Assembly: GCA_023052935.1 (NCBI GenBank) | Contig: CM041295.1 | Span: 168,880,366 to 168,944,365 of the forward strand | Source of the DNA: Piezodorus guildinii | Lineage: Eukaryota > Arthropoda > Insecta > Hemiptera > Pentatomidae | DNA: 64,000 nt | Direction: 5' to 3' | Part shown: piece by piece, positions 30,720-43,001 of the stretch | Layout of the letters: every line of letters starts with the position of its first letter | Position numbering within the stretch: position 1 is the stretch's first letter | Notes under the pieces: model-generated | What the model saw: the letters and a program-made list of their open reading frames with translations, nothing else | What the model was told of the DNA's origin: nothing | Databases searched by the model: none | Translations under genes and position numbers: made by a program

Positions 30720-32740
30720 TCAGTGCTTTCATCAGTGTTTATTACACTTTCTATTGTGTCCCACTGTTTTTTTTAAGAATTTAGATATTTTTAATTTTAG
30801 ACGGCGATCATGTATTAGAGATATGGTATCCATCAGCATGGCCCTAAGGCCTTCTGTATCACAAGTAAATTCACGAACTAATTCCCTGACATTTTTAGTG
30901 GTAGATGATAATTGAATAATTTTGATCATCTCATCAAAAGATATAGGATATTTCTCGCTGTTTTCTTCTATGATCTTTCGGGCGCCTTCCAGGTTACTCG
31001 TAGAATTGGTCTCAGTCTTTTTTAATTTTATTGCTTTTTAACTGACACTTTGGGTAGCTACCTACCAGCGATGGAAAGTCATTAAAATCGTCTTCTGAGG
31101 AATCTAACGTCAGGTTTAATTCAGTTGTGGATACAGTTGAAGGAGTAGTGGTGGAATGACGCCGTTTGACGCCAGAGACCATAGTAGGTACTAATATTAA
31201 GTTATATTTAGATCTTTTTTTATTGGCTATTATATACATATAAGCCATGGAGTTTGGCACATTTGGTGTTAGTGGTTGTTAGTATTTAATAATAATCTCG
31301 CACATACTGTGGCATAGTTATAAATACATACAGAAATAATATATATGGTAAAAGGATAAAAACAAATGAATATTTAAATATTAAATTTACTGGGCCATGC
31401 CAGTAAATATTTTAATAAATTATGTAGATTTGTCGTCTCCTTAAATGTGTATTTTCTATTTTTTCATTATAGTTCAACTTTTTTATTACTTATTTTTGTT
31501 TATAGACAGATTTATAAATCCACATAAATCCAAATTTTCCGTAAATAATCTCCCAAAAAGTTTATATATAAATATATATATATATGTGTGTGTGTGTGTA
31601 TGTGTGTGTATGTATATGTATATTTTAAAATGAAATATTGACGACTTTCAGTAACTGTATGTATGTATAACATAGTCATGATCATGTACATTTCATCAGC
31701 TATTTCTATCGATTCTTATAGCAATAATATTAATCTCATTGAATTATAATGTTTACTTATATCTATTAAATACTTATATCCATGATTCACAATTTGGGCA
31801 GTTTAACTTTTTCTATGATAAAATATGTAATGATGAAAAACTAACCAACTTTTTGTTTATATCATGTGTTATTTTTTTTTTTTTTTTTTGTGTATACACT
31901 AATATTAAGTTATTACTATCGATTCCAGCTGTTGTTTCGACAGGTTGATTCCCTGTAACGATACCTTCAGTTATAACCTGGTTCTCGGGGAGCTTCTCCA
32001 CTGCGATTGCGTTTTCATGGTGACTGGCTGGCGTTGGCTCTACTGAGCAATTAGAGCATTAACATTGGGAATAATATGGTTTGGAGTATCTAATATGGAA
32101 TTATCGATATTTTCTTTTTCCCTAACGCCGATTGTTTCATTATTAAAATTGATTAGTACGTTTTCGTCAATTTGAGACTCAGGAATGTCACCGTTATTTT
32201 CGCACTCAGAGCAATCAGTAGAAATGTGGCCCGGCTGCTTACAAATAAAACAAGTGACAATGTCCTCACTGAAAAATATTCGGTAAGGAACACTGTCTAT
32301 TAAAACTAAGTACGTGGGCTAATCTAGGGTCTTGGAAGAAAATGCATAGCTGACACTCAAGTTCTTTTTCTATAGTTTGGTGCGGTATGGATGAAGATGC
32401 ATTGGAAATTCTTATTATCGTTTAGCTGGTAGTGAACCCTAAGCCTTTTATATCAATTTCTTTACCATATATTACTATTCATCTATGGTTCTTTAAAATA
32501 TTATCGAAGGCTTCTTTGTTATTGAAATGGATACAAAATCGGGAATTAGAGATTCTAGATGTATAGCGAATAAATTTAGGATCAATGAGAGATGCAATTT
32601 TAAGAACGTATTCCTTTTGTTTGATACCTGGATGAGTGTGTAAAATGATAGCATTTTCACGTTTGGAGAATCCTTGGGTAGCGGTGGCTTTGGCGTAACT
32701 TGTTTCGGTAGGCTTAAGGTTATGCATTGCTTTACTATTG
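30720..32740 (-). pseudogene. I-type LINE ORF1 (Gag-like) with CCHC knuckle, split by a 692 bp insertion
   Basis: Minus strand from 32727: TQGFSKRENAIILHTHPGIK, then RISNSRFCIHFNNKEAFDNI; stops; the LAHVLSFNRQ block; then CFICKQPGHISTDC, a CCHC knuckle at about 32215-32260. The downstream segment runs VETTAGIDSNNLILV, is broken by the insertion, and resumes PTMVSGVKRRHSTTT in the same frame. The end is FTCDTEGLRAMLMDTISLIH and RRLKLKISKFLKK. Similar to ORF1 of I/LOA-type LINEs. Several stops and frameshifts. The ORF2 of this copy is not attached. Confidence 0.75.
31206..31897. mobile_element. 692 bp insertion with 16 bp flanking direct repeats, family unknown
   Basis: Flanked by ACTAATATTAAGTTAT at 31190-31205 and 31898-31913. 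Excising it and one repeat rejoins the I-type ORF1 frame. The content is AT-rich and non-coding with (TA)n and (TG)n at 31568-31620 and a T run of 18-19 bases close to its right end. It has no terminal inverted repeats. The long direct repeat suggests target-primed retrotransposition, but the T run lies at the right end, which would not fit a plain poly-A tail on either strand. Confidence 0.8.
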
Positions 32741-34039
32741 TTTCACATACTTTCCATTAATTTTTCGTTTCGTTTGATTGGCTACACAACGTTAGGGGAT
32801 AATGAAGGCATAATGTTTTTTTTCTAACATGGCTACAGAGCCAAAAGCTCTGAGCACCTATAAAGGCGTATAGTAGCCCAACTTCCAAAAAGTGTTGCAA
32901 TTTCCAATTTATTAATGAAACACGCGCCCTCAAATAGTCCAAATGGCAAGAAATAATGAATATTTTATGAGAAAAACTTTCAGACTGACCTGAAGAGTGA
33001 CTGTTTCACACGGGTCCCAAACAGCTGTTCCAATCTAAGGTTTGGAATTCAGTTTTTCAATAAATGCTCTCAAAACATTTCAGCAAATCATAAAAAAGAT
33101 TTTTTTTTTAATTTAATAAGTTAATTACATAATGTATTGTAATAATAAATATTTTAAATAATAAAATCATAATCTATGATTAGTCTAACATTTATCTCTT
33201 AATAAAACGTTAATCTCATCATATATTATATATTTTATAACTTTTATTATTCACATTTTACATATTTATATAATCAACTTATTAAATTTAAAATTATTAA
33301 AACGTTTTATATTCTGAGAGCATTTTAAAGAATAGAATTTTGATTAAAGAAATTATAATTGTGTCATTTCAGACAACAATTGTTCGGCACCTGAAGATGG
33401 CGCATTAAAAAAACGTCGTGCATTTTTAAATAAAGTGCTTAAGTAATTAAACAGCCTCTAATTTACAAATAAATACACTTTGCCATAAACAAATAAAATA
33501 TGAAAATCGAGAGAAAAAAATCCTAAACCCGTAAAAACAATCAGTTAAAAAAATGAGGAAAAAAAAAACAGGATAATATTTCGTATCTGCTCTACTTTGT
33601 TGTTATTAAAGGTCAGTCACAAAATAAAATTAATTTTAGTTTACTGTAATTTAAAAACAGGAGTAATTGGCAAATCATTTTAAGATGTTAGTAATTAGAT
33701 CAACCATCAATATTTGTTTCTTTATTTTTACATTCCTAATTAACAGATGATAAATTTAAAAATCTGAAAGAAATCAGTTTCGTTTTAAACGTGAGGCGTT
33801 GATTAATTCCTATGGGACAGAATAGGCAATTCATTGGCAGGGATCCACAAATGGACAAAGGTTCTACAAAAGCAGGCTTAATTTTCTCTAAAGCTGCCTC
33901 CAACCTGTATTCACCGATTTTATTCGGTAACTTGGTAATGCCACACAATGGTTTAAATGAAATTTAGGGTTCCAAAAATCTCCATGCTACCACCAGTTTG
34001 TTTTTTTTACAGACAAAAGATTATTAGAAAGATCTGCAG
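32741..34039. other. Unassigned AT-rich DNA
   Basis: Possibly starts with the 5' UTR of the I-type element. Contains a small CTGAAGATGGCG motif at 33390 (see findings). No gene. The 70-codon minus frame at 33736-33948 has no recognisable motif. Confidence 0.45.
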
Positions 34040-34255
34040 TCGTTTATTTATTCATTGAAGACAACTTTATTCTCATTTGGCTAATCGGACGATGCTACGG
34101 TTGGAGTCCCAAACTTTGCCCATCCAGGCCTAATTAGCATAGCAATATTTAACAAGTACCATTTTACATACGTTCCGAAGGACGTTATAACCATTTTAGG
34201 GACTTTTTAAAAACCCCTAGAGACATCTGCCGGCTTTGAACACGCTACAAAAAAG
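34040..34255 (-). mobile_element. SINE1, diverged
   Basis: Minus orientation: tail TTTATTTATTCATTGAAG, GGCTAATCGGACGATGCTAC, GCCCATCCAGGCCTAATTAG, GTTCCGAAGGACGTTATAAC, and a B-box-like CGGCTTTGAACACGC. Several indels, older than the copy at 50325. Confidence 0.7.
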
Positions 34256-34322
34256 ATTGTTTTATTCAGTCATTTTGCATTGCAATTTAAGTATAATTGG
34301 CACAGCATACAGAATCAAAGTA

Positions 34323-34660
34323 AAAAATCCATATTGCAACACACAACTTTCACTTACGCCCCTCCTTAAAATAAATTTATTTATATTAGATAAAATAATA
34401 AAACAGTATAAATTATTGTCTTAAAAATGGCTTCATTGCATGCGATTTTCTCCATTCTCCATTACCTTCTACACCTATTTATGTTATATCATATTTTTTC
34501 TAAAAATGTTAGCTTTCCAAAGGTATTTTATACTTCATTTCATATTCTTATTTCCTGAAGAAAAAAATGAGTTAATTTAGAAAAATGTTTATCGTTTCTT
34601 CCTTGATTGATAAGCTATGTTTTTCACATTCACACCCTTAATGTCACTACTTATTACAAA
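34323..34660 (+). repeat. Helentron-like repeat, 5' half (copy g)
   Basis: GCAACACACAACTTTCACTT at the 5' end, then CCATTCTCCATTACC, TTAGCTTTCCAAAGGTATTT and TATTCTTATTTCCTGAAG. These match the 5' half of copies at 51904 and 58552. Confidence 0.65.
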
Positions 34661-35685
34661 AGGTTGTAAACAATATTAAATTAAAAAAACAGAAAATGAA
34701 TATGTAGGATGAGGTTTGAGTGGTGGTAAAAAAAAAAAAAAATAGAAAATAGTGAAAGTTTATTATCCAACTTTTCAAGAGTTAATATTCAATTTTTAAG
34801 AAAAATAAAAGGACTTTAGAGCATGATATAGAGAAAAAAAGTAGGGATTTAAACCCGTATGCAAAAGAAGGAAAATTGATTTCTAAGACATATTTCTTAT
34901 CCTGCTTCATTTAAAATTGAATGAACCCTAGGAAGAAATCCCCACTTGGATCGGCAACCTCGAATTTACTAAATTTTTATTAATACATAATATGTAAGAC
35001 AATCTTGAACAAACAATAAAAGGGATGGGGACTGGGATATTGCCAGTCTTGGAAAATTTACAAATCCGGATTAGCCAGATTATTATTTTATAAATATTTT
35101 AAAATCTTCTTTTCCCGGCATTTTTTTTTCTTTTCAAAATCCCACTTAATTTACTTTTTTTTCTAGGGCATAACAGGAAAATTTGATATATTTTACATCC
35201 TCAAAGCCCTTAGAACCTCAAAGGATTCTAAATCACTGAACCGACGGGATTTTCAGGACTTGATGCTTTTTATTGCTATAGATCTGGTCGCTTCTCAGAG
35301 AATTTTGGTTTTCTTCAAAGTTTCCGTTTTTTCTTAAACTTTTAATCTTAAGAAATTCTCTAGGAGAGATTCATAATAAGTACCAAACATAGTATCATCT
35401 TACTTCGTTGTAAAGTTTTTCAATTAGAGAAAATGTGTTTTATATAATTTTCAAGGTTAGTTGCAAAACTCGTTTTAATCGTTCCTTTCCTTTTTTCTTC
35501 ATAAAATTCCACACGCTTTTTTAATAAAACGTTAACAACAAAAGGTATGCACAAGAAAAAAAAAGGCGTATAATAAAAAATAAGACTAGATGCTGATATG
35601 ATAATTTTAGAAGAATTAATTGATCTCTTAAAAATTTAAATAAACTGCTTCAAACAGATCAAAAATCCTTATTAAAATAACTATA
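34661..35685. other. Unassigned AT-rich DNA
   Basis: A-rich runs at 34729-34742 and elsewhere. No gene, and no shared repeat recognised. Confidence 0.5.
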
Positions 35686-35830
35686 CCCTCCGAGGCGATG
35701 GAAAAGAAGATGGTCTCTGGACCTACTAATTTGAATAAACTCTTAAGTGCTACCGATGGGTAGTTTCTTTGCGGTTTTTTCACTCTCATAATAATAATTC
35801 ATCACTTATACTTATTGTATAAAGTAATAA
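35686..35830 (+). mobile_element. Jockey-A LINE 3' end, short
   Basis: ACCCTCCGAGGCGATGGAAA encodes the PPR terminus, followed by ACCTACTAATTTGAATAAAC and GCTACCGATGGGTAGTTTC. Confidence 0.65.
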
Positions 35831-36068
35831 TAATGATAGCTTTATTGGCATCAGTATTGAAAAGTATATATAGTGGTAAAAATCAATAAAATATATTTTT
35901 TAAATAATAACTATCAGTAATCACTGGAGTAATAGTAGTTAAGACAATACATATCTAAATGATGACCATTATTTTTGAAAAATTGCATTCATTTGTATCT
36001 GTTTTTCACAAAAATGTTTACAAAAAAAAAAAAGTCACCATATTAAAAAATTATATGTGAGTGAGGCT

Positions 36069-36129
<61 letters not shown>

Positions 36130-36375
36130 ATATAATGATGAAACAATTCTAGATTTTAATACAAAAAGAATCAAGCGGATCGCATCAATAGAAATTAATG
36201 AGGTTTTTTTTTTTTCATTTCCTGTTAAATTTCATAAAATAGATCAAGTACCAATTGGAAATTGTCGTCTTGATTGGTAAATTAAACTATATAATAACTT
36301 TAGGTACCAGACCAACATCTGGCTATTTAATTTCAAAGTTCAATCTAAAAAAAACATTATGTTCTAATAAAAATA

Positions 36376-36468
<93 letters not shown>

Positions 36469-36679
36469 AAATGTTCATGTATTGATATTTAAAGCTCAAT
36501 CAATAAATTTGATCAATTTATAAAATAATTGTTGTTAGCTAAAAATATTCAAATACAAATTTAGATTATCCGTTCTCTGCTAGATGGCATACAAAAGAAT
36601 ATTTAGCCTTATGTGGGTTAAAAAGCACTTAATTGATATTCTATTTAGGAAGTCGCTCGACCTTATCATATCACTCCGC
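35831..36679. repeat. AT-rich DNA with long (TA)n and (GA)n microsatellites
   Basis: (TA)n at about 36067-36137, a second (TA)n at about 36379-36427 continuing into (GA)n at 36428-36466. An open frame across the latter is a pure repeat artefact. Nothing else recognised. Confidence 0.75.
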
Positions 36680-37020
36680 TAGGATTGTCTAGAGTAGTTT
36701 AGTAGGAAAGGTTATGGGCTGGTTGCTTAATAGTTTATAATAGGACGTAGAACTATCACGAGCCAAATCTGCAAAAAAATAGAATGTTGAGGTATTTTTA
36801 AACGATTTTGATTGTTTATTAATAAGGAGCTTTAATGATTATTCAAATAATTTAGGATTTAATGATTGGATCTGTGAGTAATTTTAAGGCCTAAATCTAA
36901 ATATATATGTCCAAAAAAATAGACATTGTATATTATCATGTCGTCAAGTATAAACAAGACGCAAGTGTTGTATTAATTGGTATCTAAGAGCAGTTTCTTG
37001 TTTCATTATGTAGGATACTT
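36680..37020 (-). mobile_element. Jockey-A LINE C-terminal fragment, very old
   Basis: Minus strand traces: GAGCCAAATCTGCAAAAAA, GAATGTTGAGGTATTTTTAA, AATAAGGAGCTTTAATGATT and GCAGTTTCTTGTTTCATTAT are in family order, but about a third of positions appear changed. Confidence 0.5.
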
Positions 37021-37958
37021 GAAATGAATTTCAGTTTTAAAAAATTGATCCATGTAGATTAGATTTATGGCGGCTTTGAAGTCGTGAGATTTCTGATATT
37101 CCTTTTAATAATATTTAAAACAAAAATGATTTCTTATATAATATGTTTATAACATAAAATTTACAAGGTTGTAAATGTTAGATTAAACCGACTGATCGTC
37201 TGTAGTTTTGACCTAGTCCAACAAGGGCAAGTGCTAGAACGTGTAATCAGTGTGTCGATCCCATCATGGCTATTTTCAAGTCACATATAATAATAATGTA
37301 ATACAACATCATGGCTTATTTTCTTGACTTTATTCTATTTATAGAATTGGCAGAATTAGTGGTAAATATATATAAAATTTCCCCGTGAAGCGGTGAAAGG
37401 TTGGGAGCCTCCCGGTTCCCACGCGATCCAGCGGATATGGCCGGTGTACATACTAAGCAGCTATCTATATTCCAACACGTGTTCTATTCCTTCATCAGGG
37501 TTTCAATTAGATCTAAAAAGGATTTGTATTCAGTTTAAAGTGGTCGGTAATTCTTATAGCCCACTAACCTGAGTTAGCAAGTGGGGGCTTGGTGCACCCC
37601 ACCACCCCATCTAGATTCCCTCCTTTCTCTCATCCACTGTCTCATATCGATCCTAAATCTCTCGATAGTGCCATCCTAGATTTCACTTCCCCCCCCCTAT
37701 CACCCCTGTCCCCCACGACCTTAGAAAAGAGATAAGCAAGTCATAACCCGCAAACGCTAAAAGTTCCCAACCACTTTCTTGGGTGATTTTCCTTGGTAAT
37801 TACGTTTTACTCAATAATTTCAATTTCAATTGAGCTATTGTGTCGTTTCCTATAAAATGTCACTTCTATAAGATTTTTATTGAGTACTACGAATAGGTCT
37901 CATGTTATCCACTCATACAATGGATTGATGTGGCTCCTTCCCTCCACTCGCAGAAAAT
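37021..37958. other. Unassigned, with GC-rich patch
   Basis: 37381-37450 and 37560-37760 are GC-richer, C-rich on the plus strand (a C run at 37690-37697). No frame or motif supports a gene. Confidence 0.4.
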
Positions 37959-38425
37959 ATTGGGTTCTAAAACAAGTTGGCAACGTTTTTTACTAGTGAT
38001 TTCAATAAAAACTTGAGATTTTTAATTAATTATATATGACTCATTTTGATCTATTAGATGTTGCCATCTATCAGGTAATTATTTGCATTTGGTCATCTTC
38101 AACAGTTGAACGACCCGAGCGCTTTGCGTCTTTTAAGTCAAAATTTTCACCTCCAACGAGCAAACCACTTACGGACGGTGTTTTCTCCTTAGGTAAAAAA
38201 AACGGTGTATCATCTCTATAAACTGCAAATTTCGTTAACCGTTTGTGCAAAATCCCACTTAAAGATAAGGAATCTCGGTTGAAACTGATGCAAAAAATCA
38301 CCTTAACTAACCTTTTTTTAGAATACGTAAACATTATTGACCAAGTAAACATGCTTTTATAAACAGAGGGAGAAGATTAAATTGAGATATTGAAAAACGC
38401 TACCAATTTATTTCACAAGCCTATA
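37959..38425 (-). mobile_element. Mariner copy, internally deleted, both ends present
   Basis: About 467 bp. The left end ATTGGGTTCTAAAACAAGTT and the right end (reverse complement) ATATAGGCTTGTGAAATAAA are divergent TIRs followed by related GGCAACG/TGGTAGCG. Minus strand encodes FDLKDAKRSGRSTVEDDQMQ, the linker after the first helix-turn-helix of mariner transposases, then an eroded second HTH. The catalytic DDD domain is deleted. Same family as 48288-48768 and 60325-60660. Confidence 0.75.
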
Positions 38426-38444
38426 TTTTCTAGACTCATGCCTT

Positions 38445-38985
38445 TAAAAAATGATTAACTTCCAGCATCCTCCCTATATCCAAAGTCTCCTTCAATTCAA
38501 ATCCTCAGTCCACGCTCTTGAAACCAGAGACCTTTACGTTCCTACCCATAAAACTAAAACTTTTGATCGTTCCTTTAATATCTTCTTTATTACTCTCTGG
38601 AATCCTCTGCCTACCCATATTCACCATGCTGCTATTCTATCCTTTTAGAAATCTCAACTTCAATGCGCTCAACAATTATCATATTTCAATTTTAGCTGTT
38701 AAACTTTGAATGAAGAAAATAATTGCCTATTGCCTAAATGTAAATATTAATTATGAATTAATTTATTTTCGTTTTGTTCAACACAATAGTCTTCAGACAT
38801 TTTTTATTTTATAATATTTCTTATTCCTTCTCATCACATTATTTTAAATAATAATTAATTATGTTAATTTTGTCTGTTGGCCAGACATATTATATTATTT
38901 TATATTTCAATATGCATATATGGTATTCTTAAGGGACCCGAAGTGAGAGAATAAAATTATTTTCTATTCTATTTTAAATGTCGAG
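38445..38985 (+). mobile_element. CR1/L2-like LINE 3' end, second family
   Basis: Plus strand frame 38451-38648 reads HPPYIQSLLQF, ALETRDLYVPTHKTKTFDRS and FFITLWNPLPTHIHH: the LWN-x-LP terminus of CR1/L2-type ORF2. A 340 bp AT-rich UTR follows, ending TTAAGGGACCCGAAGTGAGA and an ATTTTCTATTCT repeat. The sequence differs from the family at 20291. Confidence 0.65.
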
Positions 38986-39079
38986 AATGAAAACAGGTTG
39001 AAAAAAACGTGTAGAAATGAGGGATCGAATACCATATATTTCTTCCAAGGTGTTATCAATATTTTGATCACACAACTAA

Positions 39080-39335
39080 AATATCCAGGGTGCTCTGATG
39101 AAATAAAGTCAGATACTAGGTTTTTGTCCTGAGAATCACTTTAGATAATTTTTAATTTGAAGGAACCCGTCAAATTTCGATTTGAGAAGATGGAAATCTG
39201 TGAGAGATAAGCCTGACGAATAAGGTGGGATTTAAAGGACTTCGTAACAGAGCTCGTTAAGGACCTATACCCTTTCAGGTTAACCAATGCATCATTGTGT
39301 CAATGTCATTACAGTCATGTGGATGTCATGTTTTC
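39080..39335 (-). pseudogene. Mariner transposase catalytic-domain fragment
   Basis: Minus strand near 39232-39170 reads PPYSSGLSLTDFHLLKS, the eroded form of the mariner motif PPYSPDL-x-x-xDF-x-L-F; the Pro-Asp has become Ser-Gly, while the Asp of TDF remains. Flanked by frameshifted KFDG and later residues. Whether it belongs to the 48288 family is not clear. Confidence 0.6.
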
Positions 39336-39429
39336 ACCTCTGAAGAAAAAAAAACTGAATTGAATTATTCCTGCCATTGATAATTGTACAGAAACTATAA
39401 TTTTTGTATGCATATTTTATTAAACCACC

Positions 39430-39675
39430 GACGAATGTTCTGTTCGTAGCAACACCCTTCCCCAAACAACATGATAATGTTAGTTGAAGCTATGTCTGCC
39501 CAGTGTGTCCATGAGGATATAGTGGTTCTATCTATAAATAAAAATGATAAATAAATTATTCCTAATTAAATCTGTTTCATTAGCCAACACTTTTTCAAGC
39601 CACCAACGAATGGTTCGGTGAAACTTCCAACTTACTTTCGTTACACATTGTTATTGTTTTTGTTCTTCCATTGCC
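39430..39675 (-). pseudogene. Two mariner-like helix-turn-helix scraps
   Basis: Minus strand at about 39500-39425 reads FGEGCCYEQNIRRWFNKI, like the mariner FGEG-x-x-xERT-x-x-WF-x-x-F segment. A related sequence at about 39665-39595 (GAACCATTCGTTGGTGGCTT) gives RTIRWWLEK. These are short and weakly supported. Confidence 0.35.
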
Positions 39676-41576
39676 CATTACTTCTGTTTTGACTGAATTA
39701 ATCATTTAATCCTCTTCTTCTAATGTGGTTTTATTAACATTTAATTTGAAGACATTTTTAATAGATCTAATAAAGCCATGAAGTTATAAGATATGTTTTC
39801 AATATATTGGAGCGAGAGGCAGATGTGGTCTTCGACATCGGATCCGTAGATTCATAGGACAAAAATAGACGCTAGACTACAGAGCTAGGATGAACCTATT
39901 TCTTTGACTGGGATAGAACTTAAATCGTGCTTGACGATATTTTCTAGCCTCAACTATTCTTAGATAAATACCTCATTACTCTCCTTCATGGGACTAGGCT
40001 AGACAAGACTTGGATTTTCAACCATCACTAATTTCAGGCATCGAGTCATGCTTATATTTCATATTTTATATTTTTTCAACTCGGGAAGGATACGAGTATA
40101 CCCACATGCTCAGGTATAGATATCTCTTTCTAAGAGATATAAATAAAAGAATTACTAAATATCAGAGTCCTATTTAAAGTTAAAACCGATTATATATTCA
40201 AACATAAAGAAATCATATATTATCCATTATATTATGCTCAGTTAAATCCGTCCTTTTATAAGCTCATCATTTTCAAAATTTGATTGAGTGCTTAGACCTA
40301 AAGGTATATCCCAAGGAAGTGTTTAGTGTTCAAAGACACAGTATCAGTTGAGCCTCAGGTCACACATAATCAAGAGGTTAGTTGTCTAACTTACAATCCC
40401 TGAAAAAGGGGTTGGGATTTTATCCTGTCATCTTTTCATTAATGAGAACGGTAACTCCGAGTTACTGATACAATTTTAAAACGTTGTACATAACTAAGAT
40501 TTCCCCTTTAACATGTAATATCCGGATATAATAATTACCTTCTGAATCAAATACGTAGAACAGACTTAACTCTGGGTCAACTTTCTGATTATAGAATAGT
40601 TTGTACTGGTCATCACAAAATAAACATTTGAAAGTAATCAATGATAAAAATCAATTTTCGTTTAATGATCAGAAATTATAATTCAGCCATATCGAAGCAA
40701 GTTTTTTTTGTTTTGTTTTTAATGCACAAGCAAGTTTTGATCTTGAGATTTTGGCTCTAGGGTGTATATAATTAAATTTTTCGGTTAGTGTTCATGCCAG
40801 GCGAAAAGGCAGGTCAAGCTGTTTCTGTTAAAGCAATACATTTCAAAAGTAAAATGATATAAAATCGGAACACTGTTCTCCAAATCCAGAGAACGAACCC
40901 AGCTGTAGGCTAGAATAATTATTTATTTTGTTATTTCAACTGTGAGAAATTTAGGGGTAAGAAAATCCATCCTGGGACTTATCCAGTCGTTTTGGGAATA
41001 TTACTGCGAGTGATCTCGGTCTGACCATCACCTTGCACGAACGTTGACAAAGAAACAACAGAAATGCCTATTTTACCTAACCTTCATGGGTTACAGGATT
41101 TAGTTGTTTCTTTAAATTTCTGAATAATGTTATAACACAGTTATTTTTGTATTCAATTGAATGAAATTCTGATTTCAAATCAGTGTTTTTACACACATTA
41201 AAAAAAAAAAAAGAAAGAAAGGCTGAAAGTATTAATCAGAAAGTTTCAGTACACTTGGCATAGATTTTGTCCTATTTAGAAAATTCTAAATAAAAACTAC
41301 CCTTTTTTAAATTTTCTTCCTCTAAAGTAACTTTAATTGTTTTCATTTATAAATTAGTGACTGAATGGTTTTTAACATAAGCTAGTCTTATCCGGATTGA
41401 AATGATCTTGTTTGGTTTTAAATTAAATAGCGATTCTTTAAAATTTCTCCCACTAATGTAGCTTTACTTTTATTCATTAGAAAGAATTAACCATTTTCCC
41501 ATATTAGCGTTGATAAAATACGTGAATATGAATATGAATTTAGTTACCAATTAAAGCTAAAGATTTTATTAGAAAA
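39676..41576. other. Unassigned AT-rich DNA
   Basis: About 1.9 kb with only short frames and no repeat shared elsewhere in this window. Nothing seen. Confidence 0.5.
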
Positions 41577-41660
41577 TAGGGTAGGGATGGTGTTTTAGGG
41601 ATGGTTAGGGATGGTGTTTTAGGGATGGTTAGGGATGGTTAGGATGGTGTTTTAGGGCGA
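41577..41660 (+). repeat. Minisatellite of TTAGGGATGG / TTTTAGGGATGGTG units
   Basis: Irregular tandem array of about 80 bp with repeated AGGGATGGTT and GTGTTTTAGGGATGG units. Confidence 0.85.
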
Positions 41661-42239
41661 TAAATGACGAGATTATTACGCCCGTATTAGAAAATATATA
41701 TTCAACGTAAACAGCTGTATAAGATAATGTTGAGTAGAGGAAACGGTATCAACTAAAGAGATTCTTGTAGATAATAATTGATACTCTTGTATTATACAAT
41801 CTAAAATAAAGGTTTCCATCAAAACATTATATATATATGTAATTGAAAGCAAATTTGATTCTGGTAATTTCAGTCCCCAGAGAATTAGTGCACAAAAACT
41901 ATGCCTTGTGACTGGCAAAAGATAAATAAATAAAAACAATAATATATATATATAAAGGTTATACTTATGTATGAAACATTATTTATAAAAGTAGCATATA
42001 AGACATATTAATAATAAACTTTCGTGTACATAGAGATACTATTATTATACTCCTTACTATAATAATAAAATCATAGAAAAAAAAAGTTTTTATACTTACA
42101 TATTTGTAGTGGTCCTCATTTTAGAATGGGATATGACCATTAATATTATTCTAACTTTTATAAATGTAAACATATTCGGAACATTGATGGCTGGGACGAT
42201 GAAGGAATCATTTTTTTTTTTTAAGTTGCGTGTTACCAG
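41661..42239. other. Unassigned AT-rich DNA
   Basis: Short (TA)n at 41829-41838 and 41942-41953. A minus-strand 87-codon frame at 41676-41939 has no recognisable motif. Confidence 0.45.
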
Positions 42240-42411
42240 ATTTTTTAAATTCTTTTATTGAAATTGACAACTGTACAATTTACATAGTACAATAAGTAAA
42301 TGTGCTATTTACAGACAATTTGCTTGAAAAGACATGAGAAGAATCAGAGAACAGACGGATTCCTTGTTTAAATCATTTATTTATTAGTACAAAGTTCCCC
42401 GAGATGGATTG
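42240..42411 (-). mobile_element. Jockey-A LINE 3' UTR, older copy hosting another Jockey-A
   Basis: Minus strand UTR (GACAACTGTACAATTTACAT, ACAATAAGTAAATGTGCT), ending near GTTCCCCGAGATGG. Immediately right of it a younger Jockey-A is inserted. Confidence 0.65.
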
Positions 42412-42423
42412 AATGTAAAACTC

Positions 42424-43001
42424 TTTTTTTTTTTTTTTTTTTATTTATTTATTGTAATTTACAACTGTATTAAACAACACAATAAGTAAATATGAGGAAT
42501 GAAAAAAAAAATGTCATGAAAATGTCTTGAGAAAGAACAACTCAGTGGTAGCACTTCACTAACTATTTTAACTCAGTAGGTCCCGAGGCCACCTTCTTTT
42601 CAGTCGCCTTGGAGGATTATCTGGGATATCTAAGGAAGATAAATTACGGACAAGTGGATTTGTATGGGCAGGGAGTTTAGAATGAAAAGAGGAGTATCTA
42701 TCACGGGCTATGTCTGCAACAAATGGGATGTTAAGGTCATTATGAATGAGTTGATTTGTAACAAAATAAGGAGCATTCAGGATTTTTCGAAGGATTTTGG
42801 ATTGTAAGGACTGGATGCGGGAGGAATTAGATGGTTTCGTAGAGCCCCAAAGCTCGATTCCATACGTCCAAATAGGTCTGATAATAGTGGTGTAAATGAG
42901 TCTTTTGTAATATACTGGAAGTTTTGAACGTTTGTCTAGTAAGTGTTGTAGTAATCGATATCTTCGAGCAGTTTCTTGTCGTTTCAGTCTGGTGTGAGGA
43001 T
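42424..43001 (-). mobile_element. Jockey-A LINE 3' end with 12 bp TSD
   Basis: 578 bp. Poly-A tail (T run 42424-42442), UTR with ACAACTGTA, ORF2 terminus near 42580-42600, and C-terminal coding to the KRQETA block. Flanked by AATGTAAAACTC at 42412-42423 and 43002-43013. The 62-codon frame at 42827-43015 is out of frame with ORF2 and should be ignored. Confidence 0.9.

Noticed and set aside
36255..36485. Open frame with YIYIYI and ERERER
   Set aside because: Translation of (TA)n and (GA)n microsatellites.
41581..41657. Telomeric repeat array
   Set aside because: Units are irregular and contain GATGG and GTGTTTT insertions; only TTAGGG resembles a telomere.
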